Below the pieces are notes generated by a model, which saw nothing but the letters and a program-made list of their open reading frames with translations, was not told the origin of the DNA and made no database searches. This document shows positions 36,329 to 46,949 of a stretch of 64,000 nucleotides of DNA, piece by piece (the stretch's first letter is position 1; each line of letters opens with the position of its first letter). The position numbers and the translations under genes were made by a program. Origin of the DNA: Caballeronia catudaia (GTDB lineage Bacteria > Pseudomonadota > Gammaproteobacteria > Burkholderiales > Burkholderiaceae); NCBI RefSeq assembly GCF_001544755.2, contig NZ_FCOF02000027.1:16200-80199 (forward strand), in the 5' to 3' direction.

Positions 36329-37741
36329 ATGCAAGTCCAGACGATGCACTTCAAGGCGCGCGCTTCATCGAAACTCGCCGACGAGCGCTTGCAGCAGAAT
36401 CTCACTAAGCTCTCGACCAAGTTCGTGAGCGCGCGAGCGATCGCCGTGGGCGACATCGACTTCGAGGCGACTCGCGCCGCGTTGAAGGAGCGCCGCAATC
36501 GCGCGCTCGACAACCTCGACGTGTGGCTCGAAACCTTCGAACGTGAGGCGACTCGGCGCGGCGCCACGGTGCTGTACGCCGAATCGACGCAGGACGCGGC
36601 GAAGCTCGTCGCGGACATCGCCCGCAAGCACGACGTGAAGAAGGTCATCAAGACTAAGTCGATGGTCTCCGAAGAGATGCAGTTGAACCGCGTGCTCGCC
36701 GAGATGGGCGTGCAGTCGATCGAAACCGACCTCGGCGAATACATCCTGCAGATCAACGACAACGAGCCGCCGAGCCACATCATCGCGCCGGTCGTGCACA
36801 AGGACAAGGAGCAGATCGCCGATCTCTTCGCGAAGACGCACAAGAAGCCGCGCCTGACGGACATCCCCGAGATGACGCGCGAGGCGCGCGAGGTGCTGCG
36901 TCCGCATTTCATGTCGGCGGATATGGGCGTGACGGGCGGCAACTTCCTGATTGCGGAGACCGGTTCGGTGGCCGTCGTCACGAACGAGGGCAACGAAGGC
37001 ATGTGCACCGTGATGCCGCGCGTGCATGTCGCGGTGACGGGCATCGAGAAGGTGCTGCCGACGCTCGACGATCTCGCCACAGCGATGCGCCTGCTGCCAC
37101 GTTCCGCGACCGGGCAGACGATCTCCAACTACTTTTCGCTGCTGACCGGCCCGCGCGCGGCCGGCGAAACGGACGGGCCGCAGCATATGTACTTCGTGCT
37201 CGTCGATGGCGGGCGCACGGGGCTCATCGGCGGCGAATTCCAGGAGATGTTGCGCTGCATCCGCTGCGGTGCGTGCATGAACCATTGTCCGGTCTATCAG
37301 AAGATCGGCGGTCATGCGTACGGCTGGGTGTATCCGGGCCCGATGGGTTCGGTGCTCACGCCGGCGTATGTCGGTATCGACAAGGCGCTGGATCTGCCGC
37401 AAGCCGCGACCCTCTGCGGCGAATGCAACAGCGTCTGTCCCGTCGGCATTCCGCTGTCGGATTTGTTACGCAAGTTACGCGAGAAACAAATGGAGCGGCG
37501 GCTGCGGCCGTGGAACGAGCGCGCGGCGCTCGCGGCGTGAGGCTATCTCGCGAAACGTCCGGCTGCATATGCGCTCTTCACGAAGCTCGCGGTGCGCGTG
37601 CTCGAGCGCATGGGCGGCAACCGGAAGGCGATTTCGCGTCTGCCGTTCGGCGCAGGATGGACCAGCACGCGCGACATGCCCGCGCCGGTGGGACGCACCT
37701 TCAGGGAGTTGTACAAGGCGCAGCATTCGCATCTAGGCTGA
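36329..37741 (+). pseudogene. lutB: LutB (YkgF-like) interrupted by an in-frame TGA
   Basis: The frame runs 403 codons to a TGA at 37538-37540, then continues without any shift for 66 more codons to a TGA at 37739-37741. Residues 1-403 hold the LUD domain and two ferredoxin clusters, CIRCGACMNHC and CGECNSVC. The part after the stop (GYLAKRPAAYALFTK..., GWTSTRDMPAPVGRTFREL) is the conserved LutB C-terminal domain. Total length with the stop read as one residue is 470, the normal size (YkgF 475). A Trp codon TGG changed to TGA is the simplest cause. A truncated 403-residue protein, or a sequencing error, are the alternatives. Confidence 0.88.
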
Positions 37742-37758
37742 GCATCGCGTTCACGAAC

Positions 37759-37797
37759 GAAAACGGCGCTGGAACTCGTGTTCCAGCGCCGTTTTTT
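37759..37797. terminator. Terminator after lutB
   Basis: AACGGCGCTGGAA/TTCCAGCGCCGTT (37762-37774 and 37781-37793) with a 6-base loop and a T run. It follows the outer lutB stop by 20 bases, showing that the operon ends here without lutC. Confidence 0.92.
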
Positions 37798-37819
37798 CGG
37801 GCAGAGGAAGCCGAGCCGC

Positions 37820-38383
37820 TCAGTTTCCGGTCGGACCGGTATGCCATTTATTGGGGCCGCCACCGTAGCCGCTGCCGTAGTTGCTGCCGCGGTTGCCGCC
37901 AGAATTTGGCGGCGGCGGCGGCGGCGGCGGGGCGGCAGCGGCGGGAGGCCGCATCGGAGGACCGCCGACCGCCTTAGGCAGCGGCGCGCCGCCGCCCGCC
38001 TGCTGCGGCGGTGGACCGCCAGATGGACGTCCTCCACCGGCTTGCGGCGGCGGGCCGCCATGGCCGCCATTGGGCGGCCTGTTGTTGTTCCAGCCGCCCT
38101 GAGGCGGCTGGCGCCGCCAGCCGGGGCCGTCGTCCCAGTAACGACGTGGTCCAGGTCCGTAATAAGGCCCGGGACCATAGTAGCCGCCCGGGCCGCTGTA
38201 ATAACCGCCGCCAACCACGACACCCGGTTGCACGACGGGCGGCCCGCCGTAGTAGCCATAACCCGGATCGTCATAGACGCCCGCCGGATAACCGCCGTAG
38301 GCCGACGCGTCGGGATACGCCGCGCAGCCGCCGAGGAGCGCGGCGGACGAGGCAATCAAAAGACCAGCAACTGCGGATTTCAT
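37820..38383 (-). CDS. Pro/Gly-rich lipoprotein, function unknown
   Basis: A 187-residue predicted lipoprotein. The start at 38383 gives MKSAVAGLLIASSAALLGGC with lipobox LGGC; the earlier in-frame start is unlikely. The mature chain is dominated by Gly, Pro and Tyr (YGPGPYYGPGP, repeated PPPQ) and includes a run of eight Pro encoded by a GGC repeat on the plus strand (about 37908-37930). Such proteins are usually envelope or outer-membrane anchored. No catalytic motif is seen. Confidence 0.78.
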   Translation of the reverse strand: MKSAVAGLLIASSAALLGGCAAYPDASAYGGYPAGVYDDPGYGYYGGPPVVQPGVVVGGGYYSGPGGYYGPGPYYGPGPRRYWDDGPGWRRQPPQGGWNNNRPPNGGHGGPPPQAGGGRPSGGPPPQQAGGGAPLPKAVGGPPMRPPAAAAPPPPPPPPNSGGNRGSNYGSGYGGGPNKWHTGPTGN

Positions 38384-38634
38384 GATCGTAGGGGCGATTC
38401 GTTGATCGATTATTCCAATGAGACAACACCGGCGCTGCGTTGTCCCAACAACTTTGTAAGCCTTTATGACGACGCCGCGCCGACGCGAGCGAGTAAGCAA
38501 CTGGCGCTTGTTGTCGCCAGCGCAACAAAGCTTTGCTTTTCAATATCTTTTTAAGATTGGGACGCTTGCGTAACATTCGAAGCGTCCGTCAGTGGGTCTT
38601 CGTCCGCTGCGACATATGAAACCAAGGCAGTCCC

Positions 38635-38853
38635 ATGAAAAAGACAATATCGACCTACTGGCCGGTCGCCATACTGCTTCCTGTCGCATTGACGTTCTGC
38701 ATGCACGTCGGTGAAGGTGGCGGCGCGGCGTTGCGACACGAGCAAACCGGCGTCGCCGACGTGAGCGCGGAACTCGCCCGCGCAATTTCGCTCGGTTTCG
38801 TCGAAGACGAAGCCGCTGTGCCGGACGTGCTTCCCGCGCAAAAGACGCTCTGA
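38635..38853 (+). CDS. Small exported protein, function unknown
   Basis: A 72-residue ORF with an N-terminal hydrophobic segment (KKTISTYWPVAILLPVALTFC). A plausible ribosome site AAGGCAG lies before the ATG, and a terminator follows at 38875. The rest is charged and mildly acidic. I do not recognise a family. The unit has its own strand between a lipoprotein and tyrB, which favours a real gene. Confidence 0.6.
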   Translation: MKKTISTYWPVAILLPVALTFCMHVGEGGGAALRHEQTGVADVSAELARAISLGFVEDEAAVPDVLPAQKTL

Positions 38854-38872
38854 ATCGCCCGGCGACGCGCAC

Positions 38873-38903
38873 AAAAAATGGCGCCTCGAAGGCGCCATTT
38901 TCG
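38873..38903. terminator. Bidirectional terminator before tyrB 3' end
   Basis: AAAATGGCGCC/GGCGCCATTTT (38875-38885, 38891-38901), loop TCGAA. Serves tyrB (minus) and the small plus-strand gene. Confidence 0.88.
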
Positions 38904-38926
38904 TTTACAGAAATGGCCGGAGCAGC

Positions 38927-40126
38927 TTACTTCAGGACGGCGGCGACGGCGTTCGCGACGACATCAAGGTTGCGCGTATTGAGCGCGGCCACGCAGATGC
39001 GGCCGGTGCTGACGGCGTAGATGCCGAACTCGTCACGCAGACGGTCGACTTGCGCCGCAGTCAGGCCCGAGTACGAGAACATGCCGCGCTGCTTGCTGAC
39101 GAAGGAAAAATCGCGATCGACGCCGCTCGCCTTCAGGCGCTCGACGAGACCGTTGCGCATCGCGCGAATGCGGTCGCGCATTTCGCCGAGCTCTTGTTCC
39201 CACGTCGCGCGCAGTTCCGGCGAAGCCAGCACGGCCGCGACGATCGAGCCGCCATGCGTCGGCGGGTTCGAATAGTTGGTGCGAATGACGCGCTTCAGTT
39301 GCGACAGCACGCGCGCCGACTCTTCCTTGCCCGTCGTGATGATCGACAGCGCGCCGACGCGCTCGCCGTACAGCGAGAACGACTTCGAGAAAGACGACGA
39401 CACGAACGCGCTCAGTTCGGCGGCGGCGAAAAGACGCACGGCGGCCGAATCGGCATCGATGTTTTCCGCGAAGCCCTGATACGCCATGTCGAGGAACGGC
39501 ACGAGATTCTTCGCCTTCACGACTTCGACGATCTGCTTCCACTGATCTTCCGAGAGATCGACGCCCGTCGGGTTGTGGCAGCACGCGTGCAGCACGACGA
39601 TCGTGCCCGCCGCGTAGCCGTCGAGGGCCGCGAGCATGCCGTCGAAGTTCACGCCGTGCGTGGCGGCGTCGTAGTAGGGATACGCGACCACGTCGAAACC
39701 GGCGCTTTCGAACAGCGCGCGGTGGTTTTCCCAGCTCGGGTCGCTGATCGCGACCTTGGCGTTCGGATTCACGCGCTTCAGGAAATCCGCGCCGATCTTG
39801 AGCGCGCCCGTGCCGCCGAGCGCCTGCGCGGTCACGACGCGGCCCGCGGCGATGAGCGGCGAGCTCTCGCCGAGCAGCAGCTTCTGCACGGCGGCGTCAT
39901 AGGCGGCGATGCCGTCGATCGGCAGATAGCCGCGCGGCAGCGCGGCGTCGACGCGCGCTTTCTCGGCATCGCGCACGGCGCGCAGCAGCGGAATCTTGCC
40001 TTCCTCGTTGGTGTACACGCCGACGCCCAGATTGACTTTGGTCGTGCGCGTGTCGGCGTTGAAGGCTTCGTTGAGGCCCAGGATCGGGTCGCGGGGAGCG
40101 AGTTCGACGGCAGAGAAAAGAGACAT
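38927..40126 (-). CDS. tyrB: Aromatic amino acid aminotransferase
   Basis: A 399-residue class I PLP transaminase of the AspC/TyrB group. It starts MSLFSAVELAPRDPILGL, has HACCHNPTGVD (substrate and PLP contacts) and the PLP-lysine segment SSSFSKSFSLYGERVG, and RTNYSNPPTHGG. It interconverts aromatic or dicarboxylic amino acids and 2-oxo acids using glutamate. Whether aspartate or tyrosine is preferred cannot be decided here, though the annotation in this group is usually TyrB. It is divergent from uvrB. Confidence 0.93.
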   Translation of the reverse strand: MSLFSAVELAPRDPILGLNEAFNADTRTTKVNLGVGVYTNEEGKIPLLRAVRDAEKARVDAALPRGYLPIDGIAAYDAAVQKLLLGESSPLIAAGRVVTAQALGGTGALKIGADFLKRVNPNAKVAISDPSWENHRALFESAGFDVVAYPYYDAATHGVNFDGMLAALDGYAAGTIVVLHACCHNPTGVDLSEDQWKQIVEVVKAKNLVPFLDMAYQGFAENIDADSAAVRLFAAAELSAFVSSSFSKSFSLYGERVGALSIITTGKEESARVLSQLKRVIRTNYSNPPTHGGSIVAAVLASPELRATWEQELGEMRDRIRAMRNGLVERLKASGVDRDFSFVSKQRGMFSYSGLTAAQVDRLRDEFGIYAVSTGRICVAALNTRNLDVVANAVAAVLK

Positions 40127-40533
40127 GATCTATCGGCAGTGAGAAAAAGACGGTGCGGCAGGATTGCGCTCGCAAAGTGGAGCGCGCGGGGAGCACCATG
40201 CGGGGCAATGCCCGCGCGGCGGTTTCGGCGGCGCCGATGCGGTACGCATCGCCATGTTGCTTCGATGCCGCCGTCGAGCGCAGTCGCCCATTGTAACGAA
40301 TCCGCACGGGCTTTTTCGCCGCTGCGAGCGCGAAGGCGCGGGTTTTTCGCTTCAGCGTCATTTGGACCGATCCGGTCTGAACGCGCAAAAAGGGCCGCAA
40401 GACGCGCGCTTGAGATCGGCGGCGCGGTCCCAATCTGCATTCGATCCGCTCTCCGTCGCCGGCGCCGCGCGTGTTTTCCGCCAGCCGCTAGAATAGGTGT
40501 TTGCCCGGCGCAGACTCAGGTCTTCAGGTTCTC
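40127..40533. other. Divergent tyrB-uvrB intergenic region
   Basis: 407 bases with no credible gene. Candidate -10 boxes are TACAAT on the minus strand (40295-40290) for tyrB and TAGAAT (40489-40494) for uvrB, both with weak -35 regions. No CTG-N10-CAG LexA-type box was recognised before uvrB. Confidence 0.45.
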
Positions 40534-42630
<2,097 letters not shown>

Positions 42631-42666
42631 GCGTTATGTAAGTGATTTATAGGGCTTTAACCGAAG

Positions 42667-42699
42667 GCGCGGCGTCTCTAAAGATTCGCCGCGCTTTTT
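42667..42699 (+). terminator. Terminator after uvrB
   Basis: GCGCGGCG/CGCCGCGC with a 12-base loop (42667-42694) followed by five T. Confidence 0.8.
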
Positions 42700-42806
42700 A
42701 TTGCTGTTCCGTCCTGAATCCCCGACCCGCCGAAAAGCCTTACCGCGTCTAGGTTTGAAAGCACGCCAAATTGTTCCGGGTGTCGAACAATGCTAAACTG
42801 ACGAAC

Positions 42807-42825
42807 ATTGAGAATGGTTCGTATT
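42807..42825. promoter_or_regulatory. Fur-box-like site upstream of ftrA
   Basis: ATTGAGAATGGTTCGTATT matches the Fur consensus AATGATAATCATTATCATT at 12 of 19 positions by my count. It lies about 117 bases before ftrA and the whole iron-uptake operon follows. Confidence 0.45.
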
Positions 42826-42941
42826 AACGTTCACGGAGTTGTGCGATTGCCGCTCTGAAACCGACGTTGCGGGCGCATTCCAACGGTTCAGTGGCATGGC
42901 TCGCGTCGCGCGCGCCAATCGATAACAACAAGGAGTTTTTG

Positions 42942-43487
42942 ATGGGTTCAACGTTGATGCGCGGTCTCGTCGCCGCAGCAGGTCTCACTGCGATGATGGC
43001 AGCCTCGGCCGCCGAATATCCGATCGGCAAGCAGCATATCGAGGGCGGCATCGAAACCGGCGTCGTGTACCTCCAGCCGGTCACGATGGCGCCGGAAGGC
43101 ATGATGCGCAAGGCGTCGGATTCGGATATCCACCTGGAAGCGGACATTCACGCGGTCAAGAACAATCCGACCGGTTTCGCGGAAGGCGACTGGATGCCGT
43201 ATCTGAACGTGACGTATGAGCTCACGAAGGTCGGCACGACGCAAACGGTGAAGGGCGATTTGATGGCGATGGTCGCGAGCGACGGTCCGCACTACGGCGA
43301 CAACGTGAAGCTGTTCGGCCCGGGCAAGTATCACCTGAAGCTGCACATCTCGCCGCCGTCGCAGGAAGGCCACATGGCGTTCGGCCGTCACGTGGACAAG
43401 GAAACGGGCGTCGGCCCGTGGTTCAAGCCGTTCACGATCGAGTACGACTTCCCGTTCGCGGGCATCGGCAAGAAGGGCGGCTACTAA
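42942..43487 (+). CDS. ftrA: Periplasmic Fe(II)-binding protein, P19/FtrA type
   Basis: A 181-residue P19-family protein with a signal peptide ending in AASAA. Family features are EYPIGKQHIEGGIETGVVYLQPV, EADIHAVKNN, the Met-containing metal site MAPEGMMR, and HISPPSQEGHMAFGRHVD. It captures iron (Fe2+, perhaps copper-assisted) in the periplasm. The start at 42942 has AAGGAG 8 bases upstream. First gene of ftrABCD, a siderophore-independent iron importer described in Brucella and Burkholderia. Confidence 0.92.
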   Translation: MGSTLMRGLVAAAGLTAMMAASAAEYPIGKQHIEGGIETGVVYLQPVTMAPEGMMRKASDSDIHLEADIHAVKNNPTGFAEGDWMPYLNVTYELTKVGTTQTVKGDLMAMVASDGPHYGDNVKLFGPGKYHLKLHISPPSQEGHMAFGRHVDKETGVGPWFKPFTIEYDFPFAGIGKKGGY

Positions 43488-43557
43488 GTTACTCAGTAAG
43501 CGCTCGTGAGCATCCGGCTTTTGCGCTGCCGGATGCGTTCATTCTCAGGAAGTACGC

Positions 43558-43896
43558 ATGAAACTGAAAAACCAGATGGCCGCTCTCGCAGCGGCGGCGC
43601 TCGCGTCGGTCGCGGGACTCGCGCAAGCCGCCGACCTGCCGACGTTCAAGCTCGAAATGAACGACGGCAAGCTCAACCCGGCGCGCATCGAAGTGCCGGC
43701 GGGGCAGCGCATCAAGATCGAAGTGCACAACATCGGCAAGGGCGCCGCCGAGTTCGAAAGCGTGCAGTTGCGCAAGGAGAAAGTGCTCGCGCCGGGCGCC
43801 GATTCGTTCGTCGTGATCGCGCCGCTGGACCCGGGTGAATACAAGTTCTTCGACGATTTTCATCAGAGCGCGCAAGGCGTGATCGTCGCGAAGTAA
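43558..43896 (+). CDS. ftrB: Periplasmic cupredoxin FtrB
   Basis: A 112-residue cupredoxin-fold protein with a signal peptide ending QAAD (about residue 25). It has an ARIEVPAGQRIKIEVHN strand pair typical of the plastocyanin-like fold. In the Ftr model it helps oxidise Fe(II) before permeation through FtrC. It follows ftrA by 70 bases and precedes ftrC by 74. Confidence 0.88.
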   Translation: MKLKNQMAALAAAALASVAGLAQAADLPTFKLEMNDGKLNPARIEVPAGQRIKIEVHNIGKGAAEFESVQLRKEKVLAPGADSFVVIAPLDPGEYKFFDDFHQSAQGVIVAK

Positions 43897-43970
43897 CGGA
43901 GGTGCCGCGCGCAACAAGCACTTGCGCACATGCGCGCGGCCGGTTAAAGCGGAATTGCTGGAGGTCTGGA

Positions 43971-44822
43971 ATGGGGCAGGTACTTTTCATCGTGTGGCGG
44001 GAGAGCGTCGAGGCGTTGCTCGTCGTCGGCATTCTCTACGCGTGGCTGAAGAACGGCGATCATCAGGCGCGCCGCGGCCTGCCTTATCTGTGGTTCGGCG
44101 TCGCGGCGGGGCTGATCGCGGCGATCGCGCTGGGCGCGGCGCTCATCGGTTTCACCGAAGTGCTGTCGGGCAATGCGCAGGATTATTTCCAGACCGCAAT
44201 GGTGCTGATCGCGTGCGTGCTGATCGTGCAGATGGTGCTGTGGATGAAGCGTCACGGCCGCACGCTGAAGCGCGACATGGAGACGTCGCTGCAAAAGAGC
44301 ACGCAGGACGGGCACTGGTGGGGCATCGCGCTCCTGGTCGCGCTCGCGATCGCGCGTGAAGGCAGCGAAACCGCCGTGTTCCTGTATGGCGTGGGCTTCG
44401 GCCAGTCGGGGCACGTCGATGCGTCGCAGTATGTCGCGATCATTCTCGGCTTCGGCCTCGCGCTGCTCACGTTCTACCTCCTGCAGCTCGGCGGCAAGAT
44501 TTTCTCGTGGCGCTCGTTCTTCCGCGTGACCGAAATCATGCTGCTCTTCCTCGCGGCGGGTCTGTTCGAGACGGGCGTCGACAAGCTCATCGACATGGAA
44601 GTGTTGCCGGTCATCGTCAATCAGGTGTGGAACACGTCCGCGATCCTCGATGATTCGAGCACCTTCGGCTCGCTCGTCGCTACACTCACGGGCTATCGCG
44701 CGCATCCGGCGGGCATGAATCTCGTCGCGTATGCGGCGTACTGGATCGTCATCTATCTCCTCATGCGCCATTCGAAAAATCAGATGGCGCAAAAACAAAA
44801 GGCGGCAAGCCGGCCAGCATGA
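43971..44822 (+). CDS. ftrC: FTR1 family iron permease FtrC
   Basis: A 283-residue integral membrane protein with about seven helices. The two FTR1 iron-pathway motifs are WRESVEALLVVG (REGLE-type, near 9) and AREGSETAVFLYG (near 128). The start at 43971 has GGAGG 6-10 bases before it. It carries iron across the inner membrane. It ends in an ATGA overlap with ftrD. Confidence 0.93.
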   Translation: MGQVLFIVWRESVEALLVVGILYAWLKNGDHQARRGLPYLWFGVAAGLIAAIALGAALIGFTEVLSGNAQDYFQTAMVLIACVLIVQMVLWMKRHGRTLKRDMETSLQKSTQDGHWWGIALLVALAIAREGSETAVFLYGVGFGQSGHVDASQYVAIILGFGLALLTFYLLQLGGKIFSWRSFFRVTEIMLLFLAAGLFETGVDKLIDMEVLPVIVNQVWNTSAILDDSSTFGSLVATLTGYRAHPAGMNLVAYAAYWIVIYLLMRHSKNQMAQKQKAASRPA

Positions 44823-46222
44823 GTTCCGTAATGCCTAGATCTGGCCGGCTCCAGCAAGCCGGCCAATGGATGCAGCGTCACGGCCGCACGATCCGCATGA
44901 TTCAGTGGATCGTCGTTGCCGTTTATGTGTTTCTGATCGTCGTACCCGCCGTGATGCCGCTGCCCGATGGCGCCGCGCATCTCTGGAGCAATCTCACGCT
45001 CGCCGCGCAGTTCGTGTTCTGGGGCATCTGGTGGCCGTTCGTGCTGCTGTCGATGGTCATGCTCGGCCGCGTCTGGTGCGGCGTGCTGTGTCCCGAGGGC
45101 GCGCTCTCCGAGTTCGCGAGCAAGTTCGGCCGCGGCTGGGCGATCCCGCGCTGGATGCGCTGGGGCGGCTGGCCGTTCGTCGCATTCGGACTCACGACGA
45201 TCTACGGCCAGATGGTCAGCGTGTATCAGTATCCGAAAGCCGTACTGCTGGTGCTCGGCGGCTCGACCATTGGCGCAATGATCATCGGCGTCCTGTATGG
45301 CCGCGAGAAACGCGTGTGGTGCAAGTATCTGTGTCCGGTCAACGGCGTGTTTTCGCTGCTCGCGCGCTTAGCTCCTTTCCACTACAAGGTCGATGAAGAC
45401 GCGTGGCGCCGCTCGTACACGAAGGGCGAGCACGGTCATCGCGTGATTCCGATCAACTGCGCGCCGCTCGTGCCCTTGCGCAACATGAAGGGCGCGCAAG
45501 ACTGTCACATGTGCGGCCGATGCAGCGGCCATCGCGATGCGATCGCGCTCACGTGGCGCTCGCCATCGGAAGAAGTCGTGAAGCTCGGCGACAAGGCCGC
45601 GAACCCGTGGGACACCGCGCTCATTCTGTACGGTTTGCTCGGCATCGCGATCGGCGCGTTCCACTGGACCGTGAGCACGTGGTTCGTCGACCTGAAGCAG
45701 GTCTTCGCGGCGTGGCTCATCGATCACGAGATTCTCTGGCCGCTCGATACCAATGCGCCGTGGTTCCTGTTCACGCATTACCCGGAACAGAACGACGTCT
45801 TCTCGTGGCTCGACGGCACGATGGTCATCGCCTACATCGTCGTCACAGGCATCGTGTATGGCACGGCGCTGCTCGCGCTGCTCGCGGCGGGCACGCGCAT
45901 GCTCGGCAAGTTCGATTCGACGCGCCTGCATCACCTGACCCTCGCGCTGATTCCGATTGCCGGCGTAGGCGTGTTTCTCGGCCTGTCGGCGACGACCGTG
46001 TCGCTGTTGCGCGCCGAGCATCTGCCGTTGTGGTGGGTGCCGGGTCTGCGCCTCGGTTTGCTCGCCGCGGCGAATCTGTGGAGCGCATGGCTCGCGTGGC
46101 GCGTGACGAGCCGCTATGCATCGGCGCTTGGGTTGCGCCTCCTCGCGATGGTATGGTTTGTCCTTGCGCTGGCCGTCGCGGACAGCGCCTGGTACCTGAT
46201 GTTCTGGGGCTTCAGCCGATAA
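44819..46222 (+). CDS. ftrD: Membrane ferredoxin-type protein FtrD
   Basis: A 467-residue polytopic membrane protein related to NapH/RdxA. It shows WCGVLCPEG and CKYLCPVNG, membrane-linked cysteine motifs, and a cytoplasmic CHMCGRCSGHRDAI motif. In the FtrABCD model it passes electrons that support iron uptake. It overlaps ftrC by 4 bases, and a HbpS-like gene follows after 38 bases. Confidence 0.9.
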   Translation: MSSVMPRSGRLQQAGQWMQRHGRTIRMIQWIVVAVYVFLIVVPAVMPLPDGAAHLWSNLTLAAQFVFWGIWWPFVLLSMVMLGRVWCGVLCPEGALSEFASKFGRGWAIPRWMRWGGWPFVAFGLTTIYGQMVSVYQYPKAVLLVLGGSTIGAMIIGVLYGREKRVWCKYLCPVNGVFSLLARLAPFHYKVDEDAWRRSYTKGEHGHRVIPINCAPLVPLRNMKGAQDCHMCGRCSGHRDAIALTWRSPSEEVVKLGDKAANPWDTALILYGLLGIAIGAFHWTVSTWFVDLKQVFAAWLIDHEILWPLDTNAPWFLFTHYPEQNDVFSWLDGTMVIAYIVVTGIVYGTALLALLAAGTRMLGKFDSTRLHHLTLALIPIAGVGVFLGLSATTVSLLRAEHLPLWWVPGLRLGLLAAANLWSAWLAWRVTSRYASALGLRLLAMVWFVLALAVADSAWYLMFWGFSR

Positions 46223-46260
46223 ACCGTCCACGCCGTGTCGCACGGCAACGAGAGCGAGAA

Positions 46261-46674
46261 GTGAGAACCAAACCCGTATTGACCGATGAAGACGTCAAGG
46301 CCATGGCCGCCGCCGCCGAGGCGCACGCCAGAGAACACAACTGGAACGTGACGATTGCGATCGTCGACGATGGCGGGCATCTGCTGCATCTGCATCGTCT
46401 GGATGGCGCGGGCGCGAGCACCGCGGAAATGGCGACGGGCAAGGCGCGCACCGCCGTGCTCGGCCGCCGCGAGACCAAGGTCTACGAAGACACGATCAAG
46501 CAGGGCCGCACGGCGTTTCTGTCGGCGCCGATGACCGCCATGCTCGAAGGCGGGGTGCCCATTTTCGTGGGCGCGGATATCGTCGGCGCGGTGGGCGTGT
46601 CGGGCGTGAAGTCCGATCAGGATGCGCAGATCGCGAAAGCGGGCATCGCGGCGCTGGGAATTGAAAACGTCTGA
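46261..46674 (+). CDS. GlcG/HbpS family (haem-binding-like) protein
   Basis: A 137-residue protein starting with GTG at 46261 (reads RTKPVLTDEDVKAM). HbpS/GlcG features are NVTIAIVDDGGHLLHLHRLDGA, MATGKARTA and GGVPIFVGADIVGAVGVSG. There is no signal peptide. Homologues bind haem or act with two-component sensors; others accompany catabolic genes. It is probably the last gene of the ftr operon and has a terminator just after it. Confidence 0.82.
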   Translation: MRTKPVLTDEDVKAMAAAAEAHAREHNWNVTIAIVDDGGHLLHLHRLDGAGASTAEMATGKARTAVLGRRETKVYEDTIKQGRTAFLSAPMTAMLEGGVPIFVGADIVGAVGVSGVKSDQDAQIAKAGIAALGIENV

Positions 46675-46702
46675 CTGGAACGTCTGAAGCATTCGCGCAA
46701 TA

Positions 46703-46744
46703 AAAATGGCACGTCTCCGTAACGAAGGCGTGCCATTCTGTTTT
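46703..46744 (+). terminator. Terminator after the HbpS-like gene
   Basis: AATGGCACG/CGTGCCATT pairs around a 15-base loop (46705-46737), followed by CTGTTTT. Confidence 0.75.
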
Positions 46745-46789
46745 CGTATGCGGTGCTCATCGGCGCGCATCGTACAACCCAAGCAGGAA

Positions 46790-46915
46790 CCAAAAAAAGC
46801 GGCTTCGCTTGCTATCGACGACTGGCTGGTGTTTGCACGAAGGGGTCTAAATTCTCGCGTGCAAGTCGTCCTCGCTGGCTAAGGCCAAACACCTCTTGGC
46901 GAGGTGGTCCCCACA
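46790..46915 (-). ncRNA. Candidate iron-responsive small RNA downstream of hemP
   Basis: The 35-150 bases after hemP on the minus strand are not coding but highly structured. GACGACT pairs with AGTCGTC and, nested inside, TTGCACG with CGTGCAA, around an 18-base loop with a C-rich ACCCC. A second hairpin CACCTC/GAGGTG precedes it. At the end AAGCG/CGCTT is followed by seven T (46798-46792), a terminator. A Fur-box-like site precedes hemP, which would make the RNA low-iron induced. The location recalls the Burkholderia cenocepacia iron sRNA BrrF, as I remember it; identity is not proven. Confidence 0.5.
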
Positions 46916-46949
46916 ATACCCGGTACTGACTGCTGTTCTTGCCTGCGCG

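Noticed and set aside
37538..37540. Selenocysteine at the lutB TGA
   Set aside because: LutB is not a selenoprotein family, the position fits a Trp codon, and no hairpin of the SECIS type was seen right after the TGA.
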